A stretch of DNA of 64,000 nt from Corallococcus coralloides DSM 2259 (GTDB lineage: Bacteria > Myxococcota > Myxococcia > Myxococcales > Myxococcaceae), in NCBI RefSeq assembly GCF_000255295.1, contig NC_017030.1, positions 8,282,328-8,346,327 on the forward strand, in the 5' to 3' direction. Under the pieces are notes generated by a model. The model ran no database searches. It saw only the letters and a program-made list of their open reading frames with translations, and was not told where the DNA came from. Below are positions 9,708 through 18,669 of this stretch, one piece after another; position 1 is the stretch's first letter; each line of letters starts with the position of its first letter. The position numbers were made by a program, and so were the translations under genes.

Positions 9708-10724
9708 ATGACCCTCAAGGAAGCGCTGGGCAAGGTCGTGAGCCGGCGCGACCTCTCCCGCGAGGAGATGGCCTCCGTCATGGGCCAGATGCTCGCGGGC
9801 GAGGCATCCGCCGCGCAGATTGGTGCGCTGGCGGCCGCGCTGCGCATGAAGGGAGAGACCGAGGACGAGATCCTCGGCGCGGCGGAGGCCATGCGGGCCT
9901 GCGCGGCGAAGATTGCTCCCGTGGCGGAGGTGGTGCTCGACACCTGCGGTACGGGGGGGGATGGAGCGCACACCTTCAACATCTCCACCGCGGTGGCCTT
10001 CGTGGCCGCCGGGGCGGGGGCGACGGTGGCCAAGCACGGCAACCGCGCGGTCTCCAGCCGCTGCGGCAGCGCGGACGTGCTGGCGGCGCTGGGCGTGTCC
10101 ATGGAGCGGGCGCACGCGCAGGTGGCGCGCGACATCGACGAGCACGGGGTGGGCTTCCTCTTCGCGCCTTCGCACCACAGTGCCCTGAGGCACGTGGCGC
10201 AGGCGCGCAGGGACCTGGGCTTCCACAGCGTGTTCAACCTGCTGGGGCCGCTGACGAACCCCGCGGGGGCGCGCTACCAGCTGCTGGGCACGTTCGACCG
10301 GCAGCGCGTGGAGCAGACCGCGCGGGTGCTGGGGCGGCTGGGCAGCCGGCGCGCCTGGGTGGTGCACGGGCACGACGGGCTGGACGAGATTTCGCCATGC
10401 GCGCCCACGGAGGTCGCGGAGTTGTGCGCGGACGGCACCGTGCGCCGCTTCACCGTGACGCCGGCGGACGCGGGCCTGGCGATGGTGCCGCGTGAGTCCA
10501 TCGCGGGAGGCGACGCGGAGGAGAACGCGAAGCGCCTGCGCGCGCTGCTCGCGGGAGAGCGCGACGGCGTGCGCACGGCGGTGCTGCTCAACGCGGCCGC
10601 CGCGCTGCTCATCGTGGGGCTGGTGGACACCCTGAAGGAGGGCGTGAAGCGGGCAGAGCACGCCATCGACTCCGGGGCCGCCGAACGCAAGCTCGCGGCA
10701 CTCATCCAGAAGGCCGCGGCATGA
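9708..10724 (+). CDS. trpD: Anthranilate phosphoribosyltransferase
   Basis: 338 residues, the usual TrpD length. The PRPP-binding signature DTCGTGGDGAHTFNIST is near residue 83, followed by KHGNRAVSSRCGSADVLAALG, here split as the KHGNR and SSRCGSADVL motifs, and FLFAPSHH. It transfers the phosphoribosyl group of PRPP to anthranilate, the second step of the tryptophan branch. It overlaps trpC by 4 bp (ATGA), indicating translational coupling. Anthranilate itself is supplied by trpE/trpG encoded on the opposite strand 4 kb away. Confidence 0.96.
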   Translation: MTLKEALGKVVSRRDLSREEMASVMGQMLAGEASAAQIGALAAALRMKGETEDEILGAAEAMRACAAKIAPVAEVVLDTCGTGGDGAHTFNISTAVAFVAAGAGATVAKHGNRAVSSRCGSADVLAALGVSMERAHAQVARDIDEHGVGFLFAPSHHSALRHVAQARRDLGFHSVFNLLGPLTNPAGARYQLLGTFDRQRVEQTARVLGRLGSRRAWVVHGHDGLDEISPCAPTEVAELCADGTVRRFTVTPADAGLAMVPRESIAGGDAEENAKRLRALLAGERDGVRTAVLLNAAAALLIVGLVDTLKEGVKRAEHAIDSGAAERKLAALIQKAAA

Positions 10725-11539
10725 CGACCACCTCTTCGGCCGCGAAGCCCGTGGAATCACCGGGCACACTGGACGTCATCATGGCGCGCAAGCGCCGGGA
10801 GCTGGGCACCCGCCCTCCTCCCACGCATGGCGCGCATCCCCCGACGCGGGACTTCGCCCAGGCGCTGGTGCGCCGCGTGCCCGGACATCCGGTCAACGTC
10901 ATCGCGGAGGTGAAGCGCAAGAGCCCCTCGGGCGGCGCCTTCCCGCATGCGGACGTGGTCGCGGTGGCCCGCTCCTATGAAGCCGCCGGCGCCTGCGCCA
11001 TCAGCGTGCTCACGGACGGGCCGGACTTCGGCGGCAGCCTGGAGGACCTGGTCGCGGTCCGCGCCGCCGTCTCCATCCCCGTGCTGCGCAAGGACTTCCT
11101 CGTCGCCGCCAGCGAGGTGGAGGAGAGCGCGGCCTGGGGCGCGGACGCGGTGCTGCTCATCGCGGACGCGCTCGGAGACACGGAGCTCCGGGAGATGATC
11201 GCCGCCGCGAAGCAGGTGCGCGTGGCCGCGCTCGTGGAGGCCCACACGGAGGCGCACGCCGAACGCGCGCTCGCCGCGGGCGCGAGCATCATCGGCCTCA
11301 ACAACCGCAACCTCGCCACGCTGAAGACGGACACCGGCACGGCGCTCCGGGTGATGCCCACGCTGCGCTCCCGGTCCACCGCCCTGGTCGCGGAGAGCGG
11401 CCTCAAGCACCTGGCGGACCTCACCGCCGCGCGCGACGCGGGCGCCAACGCCGTGCTCGTGGGCGAGTCCCTCCTGCGCGACGCGGACCCCGGCCGGGCC
11501 CTGCGCCGGCTGCTCGGCCTGGAAGGCGGCGGGACATGA
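10721..11539 (+). CDS. trpC: Indole-3-glycerol phosphate synthase
   Basis: 272 residues with TIM-barrel motifs of Trp[14 protein letters not shown] (the catalytic Lys lies in EVKRKSPS), [42 protein letters not shown], and VAESGL near the end. It closes the indole ring of CdRP to give indole-3-glycerol phosphate. It is coupled to trpD upstream (ATGA overlap) and to trpF downstream (4-bp overlap). TrpC and TrpF are separate proteins here, unlike the fused enterobacterial form. Confidence 0.96.
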   Translation: MTTTSSAAKPVESPGTLDVIMARKRRELGTRPPPTHGAHPPTRDFAQALVRRVPGHPVNVIAEVKRKSPSGGAFPHADVVAVARSYEAAGACAISVLTDGPDFGGSLEDLVAVRAAVSIPVLRKDFLVAASEVEESAAWGADAVLLIADALGDTELREMIAAAKQVRVAALVEAHTEAHAERALAAGASIIGLNNRNLATLKTDTGTALRVMPTLRSRSTALVAESGLKHLADLTAARDAGANAVLVGESLLRDADPGRALRRLLGLEGGGT

Positions 11540-12168
11540 AGGTCCTGGTGAAGGTCTGCGGCGTGACGCGCGTCGAGGACGCCCAGGGCGTCTGGGCGGC
11601 GGGCGTGGACGCGATGGGACTCAACTTCCATCCGGGCTCTCCCCGCTTCGTGGACCTGGCCAGGGCGGCGAGCATCGCGCGCACGAGGCCCCCGCTGGCC
11701 TCGATGGTGGGCGTCTTCGTCAACGCGAAGCCGGAGGACATCCGGGTGCGCGTGCGCGAGTGCGGCCTCACCGCCGTGCAGCTCCACGGCGACGAGTCCC
11801 CCGAGGACTGCTCCGGCTACGGCGTGCCCGTCATCAAGGCGCTGCGCGTGCGCGGGCCGGACGACGTGGCGAAGGCCCGAAGCTACGTGGGCGTGGGCGA
11901 CGTGGCGGGGCTGCTCCTGGATGGCGCGGCCCCGGGCTACGGCGGCGGCGGCGTCACCTTCGACTGGTCGCTGGTGAAGCAGCTGTCGGACTGCGGCCTG
12001 CCGGTGCTGGTGGCGGGCGGCCTCAAGCCTTCCAACGTGGCCGAGGCCGTGAGGGCCACCCGGCCCTACGGTGTGGACGTGGCCAGCGGAGTCGAATCCT
12101 CCCCTGGCATCAAGGACCTGGACGCGGTGCGCGCCTTCGTGCGCACGGTCCAGTCCCTCAACCCCTGA
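11536..12168 (+). CDS. trpF: Phosphoribosylanthranilate isomerase
   Basis: 210 residues, standard for TrpF. It opens with [13 protein letters not shown], which carries the catalytic Cys, and has [52 protein letters not shown] (with the catalytic Asp) and [10 protein letters not shown] at the phosphate site. It isomerises PRA to CdRP between TrpD and TrpC. It is the third coupled cistron; trpB follows after 11 bp. Confidence 0.96.
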   Translation: MKVLVKVCGVTRVEDAQGVWAAGVDAMGLNFHPGSPRFVDLARAASIARTRPPLASMVGVFVNAKPEDIRVRVRECGLTAVQLHGDESPEDCSGYGVPVIKALRVRGPDDVAKARSYVGVGDVAGLLLDGAAPGYGGGGVTFDWSLVKQLSDCGLPVLVAGGLKPSNVAEAVRATRPYGVDVASGVESSPGIKDLDAVRAFVRTVQSLNP

Positions 12169-12179
12169 GGAGTCGTGCC

Positions 12180-13385
12180 ATGACGACGGACACTGCCGTG
12201 GGCCGCTTCGGCCGTTACGGCGGACGCTATGTGCCGGAGACCCTGGTCCCGGCGCTGCTGGAGCTGGAAGAGGCCTACGCGAAGGCGCAGCAGGACGCGT
12301 CCTTCGGCGAGGAGGTCACCCGCGTGCTGCGCGAATACGTGGGCCGTCCCACCACGCTGACGCCCGCGCACCGCCTCACGGAGGCGTGGGGTGGCGCGCA
12401 GGTGTGGCTCAAGCGCGAGGACCTGGCGCACACGGGCGCGCACAAAATCAACAACACCGTGGGCCAGGTGCTGCTCGCCCGGCGCATGGGCAAGAAGCGC
12501 ATCATCGCGGAGACGGGCGCGGGCCAGCACGGCGTGGCCACCGCCACCGCGTGCGCGCTCTTCGGCCTGCCCTGCGAAGTCTTCATGGGCGCGCTGGACG
12601 TGGAGCGCCAGGCGCTCAACGTCTTCCGCATGCGCGCGCTGGGCGCGGTGGTGCGGCCGGTGGAGTCGGGCTCGCGCACGCTCAAGGACGCGATGAACGA
12701 AGCCATGCGCGTCTGGGTGTCGCAGGTGCAGGACACCTACTACGTCATCGGCAGCGCGGCGGGCCCGCACCCCTACCCCACCATCGTGCGCGACTTCCAA
12801 TCCGTCATCGGCCGGGAGATTCGCGCCCAGACGCTGGCCACGATGGGCCGGCTGCCGGACGCCATCATCGCGTGCGTGGGCGGCGGCTCGAACGCCATCG
12901 GCGCGCTGCACCCCTTCATCCCGGACACGGCGGTGCGGCTCGTCGGCGTGGAGGCCGCGGGCCACGGCCTGGACTCCGGCCAGCACGGCGCGTCGCTGAC
13001 GCTGGGCACGGAGGGCGTGCTGCACGGCTCGCGCTCGCTGGTGCTCCAGGACGAGCACGGCCAGATTCAAGAGGCGCACAGCATCTCCGCCGGCCTGGAC
13101 TACCCGGGCGTGGGACCGGAGCTGGCGCACCTGGCGAAGACGGGACGCATGGAGGTGCGCACCGCGACGGACGACGACGCGCTCACCGCCTTCTACGAGG
13201 TCGCGCGCACGGAGGGCATCCTCCCCGCGCTGGAGACGTCGCACGCGTTCGCGGCGGCGCGCTCGCTGGCCCGCGATATGGGCAAGGGCAAGCACCTGGT
13301 CATCAACTGCTCGGGCCGGGGTGACAAGGACGTCGCGACCATCTCGGCGCGCGGCGTGCCACCGGCCACGGGGGTGAAGTCATGA
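12180..13385 (+). CDS. trpB: Tryptophan synthase beta chain
   Basis: 401 residues from the ATG at 12180, which gives the conserved N terminus ([15 protein letters not shown]). The same frame is open upstream through trpF but that part is not coding. The PLP lysine lies in HTGAHKINN near residue 88. [24 protein letters not shown] and SGRGDKD are all present, as is LDYPGVGPE. The enzyme condenses indole with serine in an alpha2-beta2 complex with TrpA, whose gene overlaps its stop by 4 bp. Confidence 0.97.
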   Translation: MTTDTAVGRFGRYGGRYVPETLVPALLELEEAYAKAQQDASFGEEVTRVLREYVGRPTTLTPAHRLTEAWGGAQVWLKREDLAHTGAHKINNTVGQVLLARRMGKKRIIAETGAGQHGVATATACALFGLPCEVFMGALDVERQALNVFRMRALGAVVRPVESGSRTLKDAMNEAMRVWVSQVQDTYYVIGSAAGPHPYPTIVRDFQSVIGREIRAQTLATMGRLPDAIIACVGGGSNAIGALHPFIPDTAVRLVGVEAAGHGLDSGQHGASLTLGTEGVLHGSRSLVLQDEHGQIQEAHSISAGLDYPGVGPELAHLAKTGRMEVRTATDDDALTAFYEVARTEGILPALETSHAFAAARSLARDMGKGKHLVINCSGRGDKDVATISARGVPPATGVKS

Positions 13386-14173
13386 GCACGGAGCTGGGCA
13401 AGGCGTTCGCGAAGGCGAAGGCCCGGGGAGAAGGCGCGCTGGTGGCGTACGCGATGGCGGGCGACCCGGACCTGCCGAAGTCCGTGGACGTCTTCGCCGC
13501 GATGGTGGAGGGCGGCGCGGACGTGCTGGAGATTGGCGTGGCGTTCAGCGACCCCATCGCGGACGGCCCTGTCATCCAGGCCGCGTCGGAGCGGGCGCTG
13601 AAGGCCGGAGCCACCCTGCGCCGCGTGCTGGATGAAGTGGTGCCGGAGGTGCGCCGCCGCTGCCCGGAGACGCCGCTGGTCATCATGACCTACGTCAACG
13701 TGGTGATGGCCATGGGCGAGGAGCGCTACGCGAAGCTCGCGCGAGAGCGGGGCATCTCCGGCACCATCCTCCCGGACCTGCCGCCGGAAGAGAGCGCGGG
13801 CATCCGCGCCGCGTTCGACAAGGAGGGCGTGGACCTGGTGCCCCTGTGCGCGCCCACCACGCCGCCCGCGCGCGCGGAGGCCATCGCGAAGGACGCGCGA
13901 GGCTTCGTCTATTGCGTGTCCGTGGCGGGCGTCACCGGCATGCGCGCGGAGCTGCCGCCGGACCTGTCGCAGCGGCTGGACCTGGTGAAGCGCGCCGCGT
14001 CCGTACCGGTGGTGGCGGGCTTCGGCATCTCCAACGCGGACACGGCCCGGCCGTTGGTGGCCCACGCGGACGGCGTCGTGGTGGGCAGCGCGCTGGTGAA
14101 GGCCGCCCACTCGGACGGCCCTGCCGCCGCGAAGCAACTCTGCGCGGACATCAAGCGCGGCCTGAAGCGCTAA
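13382..14173 (+). CDS. trpA: Tryptophan synthase alpha chain
   Basis: 263 residues. [19 protein letters not shown] holds the catalytic Glu and Asp, LPDLPPEES follows, and GFGISN lies toward the end at the phosphate-binding loop. It cleaves indole-3-glycerol phosphate and channels indole to TrpB. It is the last biosynthetic gene of the plus-strand block, and a stable hairpin follows 13 bp after the stop. Confidence 0.97.
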   Translation: MSTELGKAFAKAKARGEGALVAYAMAGDPDLPKSVDVFAAMVEGGADVLEIGVAFSDPIADGPVIQAASERALKAGATLRRVLDEVVPEVRRRCPETPLVIMTYVNVVMAMGEERYAKLARERGISGTILPDLPPEESAGIRAAFDKEGVDLVPLCAPTTPPARAEAIAKDARGFVYCVSVAGVTGMRAELPPDLSQRLDLVKRAASVPVVAGFGISNADTARPLVAHADGVVVGSALVKAAHSDGPAAAKQLCADIKRGLKR

Positions 14174-14186
14174 GGTCCCTCTCCAC

Positions 14187-14207
14187 GCGCCGGCACATCG
14201 CCGGCGC
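14187..14207 (+). terminator. 8-bp GC hairpin between trpA and the GNAT gene
   Basis: A perfect 8-bp stem (14187-14194 with 14200-14207) and a 5-nt loop lie 13 bp after trpA and 13 bp before the next ATG. There is no U-tract, so it may only reduce read-through or set a 3' end for the trp message. Confidence 0.4.
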
Positions 14208-14220
14208 CAGGAGACCGGAC

Positions 14221-14772
14221 ATGCACACCCCGCCCATCCTGGGGCCCACCCTCGAAACGCCGCGCCTCATCCTGCGTCCGCCCACGCTCCAGGACCTGGA
14301 GGGCTTCGTGGCCATGATGGCGGACGAGGAGACCGCGCGGTACATCGGCGGCCTCCAGCCCCGCTCCAACGTGTGGCGCGCCGTCTGCGCCATGGCCGGC
14401 TCCTGGGTGCTCCAGGGCTTCGCCATGTTCTCCGTGTTCGAGAAGTCCACCGGCAAGTGGGTGGGCCGGCTCGGGCCCTGGCAGCCCGCGGAGTGGCCGG
14501 GCCCGGAGGTCGGCTGGGGCCTGTCTCGCGACGCGTGGGGCAAGGGCTACGCGACGGAGGGCGCGGCGGCCACCATCGACTGGGCCTTCGACCACCTTGG
14601 CTGGACGGAGGTCATCCACTCCATCTCCCCACCGAACGAGCCGTCGAAGCAGGTGGCCCGCCGCCTGGGTTCGCGCTTCCTGCGCATGGGCATGCTGCCG
14701 GCGCCCTACAACGACCATGCGGTGGAGATCTGGGGCCAGAGCCGTGAGGATTGGCGGACACGCAAGCGGTAG
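14221..14772 (+). CDS. GNAT-family N-acetyltransferase (RimJ/RimL-like)
   Basis: 183 residues. It opens ETPRLILRPPTLQDLEGF, typical of Acetyltransf_3 members. The acetyl-CoA site region is EVGWGLSRDAWGKGYATEGAAA (key residues in the GxG-like WGKGYATEG), and SISPPNEPSKQVARRLG is near the C terminus. It probably acetylates a small molecule or a protein N terminus. It lies 48 bp after trpA on the same strand, and no link to tryptophan synthesis is evident. The start at 14221 is the first ATG matching the domain. Confidence 0.85.
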   Translation: MHTPPILGPTLETPRLILRPPTLQDLEGFVAMMADEETARYIGGLQPRSNVWRAVCAMAGSWVLQGFAMFSVFEKSTGKWVGRLGPWQPAEWPGPEVGWGLSRDAWGKGYATEGAAATIDWAFDHLGWTEVIHSISPPNEPSKQVARRLGSRFLRMGMLPAPYNDHAVEIWGQSREDWRTRKR

Positions 14773-14823
14773 CGCGTGCACTTTTCCCTCCCGTCCCGGC
14801 ACGGGCTGACACAGATTGGCGCC

Positions 14824-15420
14824 ATGAACGCACGCGCCCCCCAGGTGGTCCTCGTCCGTCACGGTGAGACGGAGTGGAGCCGCAGCAGCCAGCACACCGG
14901 CCGCACGGACCTGCCGCTGCTGGAAGAGGGCCGCCAGATGGCGGAGCGGCTGCGCGCGCCTCTGGGCAAGTGGCGCTTCGCCGCCGTGTGGACCAGCCCG
15001 CTGACGCGCGCGCTGGAGACGTGCGTGCTCGCGGGCTACGGCGACGTGGCCCAGAAGAAGAACGACCTGATGGAGCTCGACTACGGCGACTACGAGGGCC
15101 GCACCGGCGCGGACATCCGCACCACGCGCCCGGACTGGACGCTGTGGAAGGACGGCGTGCCCAACGGAGAGACGCTGGAGGAGGTGGGCGCCCGGGCCGA
15201 CCGCATCATCGCGGAGGCGCGAGCCCTCCAGGACGACGTGCTCCTCTTCTCGCACGGACACATGCTGCGCATCCTCGCCGCGCGCTGGCTGGGCCTGCCC
15301 CCGGACGGAGGCAGGCTCTTCCACCTGGGCACCGCGTCCGTCAGCGTGCTGGGCTCCGAGGCCGGCGGCAAGCAGCCGGTCCTCGTGAGCTGGAACGACA
15401 CCACGCACCTGAAGGACTGA
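14824..15420 (+). CDS. Histidine phosphatase family protein (phosphoglycerate mutase-like)
   Basis: 198 residues from the ATG at 14824. The catalytic LVRHGETEWS motif is at residues 10-19. The second conserved region (WTSPLTRALET) is near residue 60, ELDYGDYEGRT near 85 and FSHGHMLRI, with the second catalytic His, near 145. The branch includes broad-specificity sugar-phosphate phosphatases and cobalamin/ADP-ribazole phosphatases, so the substrate is open. It converges with trpG, whose stop codon lies only 7 bp away. Confidence 0.88.
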   Translation: MNARAPQVVLVRHGETEWSRSSQHTGRTDLPLLEEGRQMAERLRAPLGKWRFAAVWTSPLTRALETCVLAGYGDVAQKKNDLMELDYGDYEGRTGADIRTTRPDWTLWKDGVPNGETLEEVGARADRIIAEARALQDDVLLFSHGHMLRILAARWLGLPPDGGRLFHLGTASVSVLGSEAGGKQPVLVSWNDTTHLKD

Positions 15421-15427
15421 CGGAGCG

Positions 15428-15991
15428 CTACAGCTTCCCCTCCAGGAAGTTGCGCACCAGCGACGGGCCCTCCGGCGTCAGCACGCTCTCCGGATGGAAC
15501 TGCAGGCCCACCACCGGCCGCGTGCGGTGGCGCAGCGCCATCACCAGTCCGTCCTGGCTCCACGCCGTGGCCTCCAGCTCCGCGGGCATGGACTCCGCCG
15601 CCACCACCAGCGAGTGGTAGCGCGCCGCCTGGAAGCCCTGCCGCACGCCGGTGAAGACGCCGGTGCCCTCGTGACGGATGTGCGCCGCCTTGCCGTGCAC
15701 GGGCTCCGGCGCGCGCACCACCTGCCCGCCGAACGCAGCACCAATGGACTGGTGTCCCAGGCACACGCCCAGCACCGGCACGCGAGACTGGGAGATGGCC
15801 GCCACGCTCACCCCGGCCTCGTGCGGCGTGCACGGCCCCGGAGACACCACCAGGTGGGACGCGCCCGACGCCGCGATGCCCGCGACATCCAGCGCGTCGT
15901 TGCGCACCACCTTCACCTCCGCGCCCAGCGTGTAGAGCAGCTGCACCAGGTTGAAGGTGAACGAGTCGTAGTTGTCGATGACGAGGATCAC
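15428..15991 (-). CDS. trpG: Anthranilate synthase glutamine amidotransferase component
   Basis: 187 residues of class I glutamine amidotransferase. VIDNYDSFTFNLVQ is at the N terminus, VVSPGPCTPHEAG near residue 50, the nucleophile Cys in LGVCLGHQSIG near 80 and His/Glu in QFHPESVLT near 170. It releases ammonia from glutamine for TrpE. The start is taken as a GTG at 15991, whose GTGA overlaps the trpE stop. The open frame extends upstream only inside trpE. Such subunits often also serve para-aminobenzoate synthesis (PabA), and no separate pabA is visible here. Confidence 0.94.
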   Translation of the reverse strand: MILVIDNYDSFTFNLVQLLYTLGAEVKVVRNDALDVAGIAASGASHLVVSPGPCTPHEAGVSVAAISQSRVPVLGVCLGHQSIGAAFGGQVVRAPEPVHGKAAHIRHEGTGVFTGVRQGFQAARYHSLVVAAESMPAELEATAWSQDGLVMALRHRTRPVVGLQFHPESVLTPEGPSLVRNFLEGKL

Positions 15992-17484
15992 CGCCCACCT
16001 CCTTCGCGAGCCAGGCGCAGCGCGGCGGCCATGGCGCCCGCCTTCGCCTCCGTCTCGTCTGCTTCCTTCATGGGGTCCGAGTCCGCCACCAGCCCCGCCC
16101 CGGCGGTCCACATCGTGCGGTCGCCATCCACGAAGAAGGTGCGCAGCGCGATGGCCACGTCCAGCGTGCCGCAGAAGGACAGGTAGCCCACCGCGCCGGC
16201 ATAGGGCCCGCGCCGCATGGGCTCCAGCTCGTCAATGATCTGCATGGCGCGGATCTTCGGTGCGCCCGACACGGTGCCAGCGGGGAAGGTGCTCGCCAGC
16301 GCGTCCAGCGCGTCGAAGCGCGTGGTGTCCAGCTTGCCGCGCACCTGGGACACGATGTGCATCACGTGGCTGTAGCGCTCGATGATCATCAGGTCCTCGA
16401 TGCGCACCGTGCCCGGCGCCGCCACGCGGCCCACGTCGTTGCGCCCCAGGTCCACCAGCATGATGTGCTCGGCGCGCTCCTTCTCGTCCGCGAGCAACTC
16501 CTTCTCCAGCGCCTGATCCTCGGCCTCGGAGCCACCCCGGCGGCGCGTGCCCGCGATGGGCCGCACCACCACGTCCCCATCGCGCACCTGCACCAGCAGC
16601 TCCGGTGACGCGCCCACCAGCGCGCGGGCCTCGCCCAGGTCCACCAGGAACAGGTACGGAGACGGGTTCACGCGCCGCAGCGCCCGGTAGAGCGACAGCG
16701 GCGGGATGGCGCCCTTCGCCTCGAACCTGCGCGCGAGCACCGCCTGGAAGCAGTCGCCCGCGCGCACGTACTCCTTCACCTTGTCCACCGCCCGGGCATA
16801 GCCCTCGCGGTCCCAGCACGCGACGGGGGCCGGCGCGTTCTTCTGCGCGGGGACGGCGGCGTAGGCCTCCTGCGGCAGCGGCCGGCGCAGCTTCTCCGCC
16901 ATTGCCTCCGCGCGCGCCTCCGCGTCCTTCAGCGCCGCCGCCACGCTGCCGTGCAGCGAGGGCCGCGCGATGGCGATGGCCTTGAGCGTCTGGGTGCGCG
17001 TGTCGTGGGTGACGAAGTCCTCCGCGATGAGCCACTCGGAGTCCGGGAAGCCCGTGTCGCGCGGGTGGCGGTCCGGCACGCTCGGCTCGAACCACGACGT
17101 GGCGTTGTAGCCCAGGTAGCCCACGAGCCCGCCCAGGAAGGGCGCCTCGCCCGGCAGCGTCGCCACGGACAGCTCGCGCCACAGCGTGCGCAGCACCTCC
17201 AGCGGCCGTCCCTCGCGGCGCTCCTCATGCGAGCCACGCCACAACGTGAGCCCGTCCCGGTCCAGCCGCACGCGGCCCGCCGGGTTCACGCCCACGTGGC
17301 TGTAGCGCCCGAAGCGCTCGCCGCCGTAGCACGACTCGAGGATGAAGCCGCGGCTTCCACCGCCCAGCTTCAGGTATGCCGACAGCGGTGTATCCAGGTC
17401 CGCCGGCAACTCCACCGACACCGGCACCGCCTGACCTGCTTCCGCGCGCTGCCGGTAGGCTGCCTTCCGCTCCTGCGCATCCAT
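15988..17484 (-). CDS. trpE: Anthranilate synthase component I
   Basis: 498 residues. An N-terminal domain contains FILESCYGGERFGRYSH, equivalent to the LLES region used for tryptophan feedback binding. The C-terminal chorismate-binding domain has RPIAGTRRRGG, MLVDLGRNDVGRV, HIVSQVRG, PAGTVSGAPKIRAMQIIDELE and GAVGYLSFCG. It converts chorismate to anthranilate with TrpG, whose gene overlaps it by 4 bp. It is transcribed toward the plus-strand trp block rather than with it. Confidence 0.95.
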   Translation of the reverse strand: MDAQERKAAYRQRAEAGQAVPVSVELPADLDTPLSAYLKLGGGSRGFILESCYGGERFGRYSHVGVNPAGRVRLDRDGLTLWRGSHEERREGRPLEVLRTLWRELSVATLPGEAPFLGGLVGYLGYNATSWFEPSVPDRHPRDTGFPDSEWLIAEDFVTHDTRTQTLKAIAIARPSLHGSVAAALKDAEARAEAMAEKLRRPLPQEAYAAVPAQKNAPAPVACWDREGYARAVDKVKEYVRAGDCFQAVLARRFEAKGAIPPLSLYRALRRVNPSPYLFLVDLGEARALVGASPELLVQVRDGDVVVRPIAGTRRRGGSEAEDQALEKELLADEKERAEHIMLVDLGRNDVGRVAAPGTVRIEDLMIIERYSHVMHIVSQVRGKLDTTRFDALDALASTFPAGTVSGAPKIRAMQIIDELEPMRRGPYAGAVGYLSFCGTLDVAIALRTFFVDGDRTMWTAGAGLVADSDPMKEADETEAKAGAMAAALRLAREGGGR

Positions 17485-17513
17485 GGTCGATTGCCCTGAC
17501 CCCCTCTTCCTTC

Positions 17514-17549
17514 ACCCGGAGGGGCTCCCGGGTGCCCGGCCTTCCGGGC
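17514..17549 (-). promoter_or_regulatory. Two tandem hairpins in the trpE leader
   Basis: Perfect 6-bp GC stems lie at 17514-17519/17528-17533 and 17534-17539/17544-17549, back to back. They sit 30 nt upstream of the trpE start and 8 nt after the preceding stop codon. A purine-rich ribosome-binding stretch separates them from the ATG. They may insulate trpE from the upstream gene or take part in translational control. Confidence 0.35.
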
Positions 17550-17556
17550 CCTGCAC

Positions 17557-18471
17557 CTACGGCTTCGCGACGGGCTTCGCCTGAGCGAACACGCCGTCCT
17601 TCCACTGATAGACCTCGCGCTCCGTAACCTTCCGCGGCTTGCCTTCTTCCTCTTCCTCGACGCTCGTGCGGACCACCAGCGCCCGCTTCGCGGCTGCCTG
17701 GAAGGAGACCTTGAAGGTGCTCTCGTTCGGGGGATCCATCAGCCCGCCCAACTCCAGCGCCAGCTTCGCCTTGCCGAGCACCCCCGGCTTCCCATTCGAC
17801 CCGGTGTAGCTCACATAGGACGTGACGAAGTCGCCACACCGCTCCGGCGCGGAGTCCAGTTGCAGCAGCGTCACGCCCGCCTCCTTCGCGGGGACCAGCT
17901 TCACCGTCACCGGGCCGCCGCGCCCTCCGCCGTAGTCCGTGGACGCGACCGCCACGTCCACGCTGCTCACCCGGCGAGGCGGCTTCACGTTCGGCTCCAG
18001 CACGCGCACGCGCGCCTTGAACTCGTTGCTCATCACCACCGTGGCCACTTCCATCTCGCCGTCCCCGTCCAGGTCGGCCTCGAAGCGGAACGGCGTGAGC
18101 GTGTTGCCGAAGACCCAACCCGTGACAGGAGCCGCGCCTGGAGCCGCCTTCGCGTCCACGACGGCCACCTGATACCAGGTGTTGATGTACTCGCCGACCG
18201 TCGCGCGGGCCCCCGCCTTCAGCACACGCACGGGCGTGCCCAGCATCAGCGTCCGCACCACGCCCGCGTCCGCCGCCGCGCTCGCGCGCAGGTTCGCCTC
18301 GTCCACGCCCAGGTAGAGCGTCTGGCCCGCAGTGAAGGCCGTGAACGAGAAGCCCTCTGGATCCGGCGCGCTCTCTTCCGTGAACGGGGAGCTGTATTCG
18401 AGCACCGCGTCCGAAGCCGGGGAGGACCGGGCCAGGGTGAGGGACAGGAGGAGCGCGGGCGTCAGCATCAC
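17557..18471 (-). CDS. Exported SH3-domain-like protein of unknown function
   Basis: 304 residues with a short N-terminal signal peptide (hydrophobic to about residue 20). The segment at about 55-125 (LYLGVDEANLRASAAADAG to TGWVFGNTL) looks like a bacterial SH3-type fold that binds peptides or peptidoglycan. The remainder contains an FG-GAP-like line, DLDGDGEMEVATVV, around residue 138. It ends in a basic/acidic region rich in Glu and Lys. The function is unknown. It lies 72 bp upstream of trpE on the same strand, but nothing ties it to tryptophan synthesis. Confidence 0.7.
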   Translation of the reverse strand: MMLTPALLLSLTLARSSPASDAVLEYSSPFTEESAPDPEGFSFTAFTAGQTLYLGVDEANLRASAAADAGVVRTLMLGTPVRVLKAGARATVGEYINTWYQVAVVDAKAAPGAAPVTGWVFGNTLTPFRFEADLDGDGEMEVATVVMSNEFKARVRVLEPNVKPPRRVSSVDVAVASTDYGGGRGGPVTVKLVPAKEAGVTLLQLDSAPERCGDFVTSYVSYTGSNGKPGVLGKAKLALELGGLMDPPNESTFKVSFQAAAKRALVVRTSVEEEEEGKPRKVTEREVYQWKDGVFAQAKPVAKP

Positions 18472-18669
18472 GAAAGGGTCCGGAAGTGAGGGTTCCCGGG
18501 TTTATCCCCTGTCCCCGCCCACCATCCAAGGGGCCCTCCGGTCCCTGGCTTCGTCGTTTGGAGCGCAAGCAAGGTGAGGACGGACGCCCGCCCCCTTGTC
18601 AGCGGAGCACGCTGGAGGGTCCGGCCGTGGGTGGCCCCTGCTCCAAGGCCTCGTTACCTCTAGAGGACC

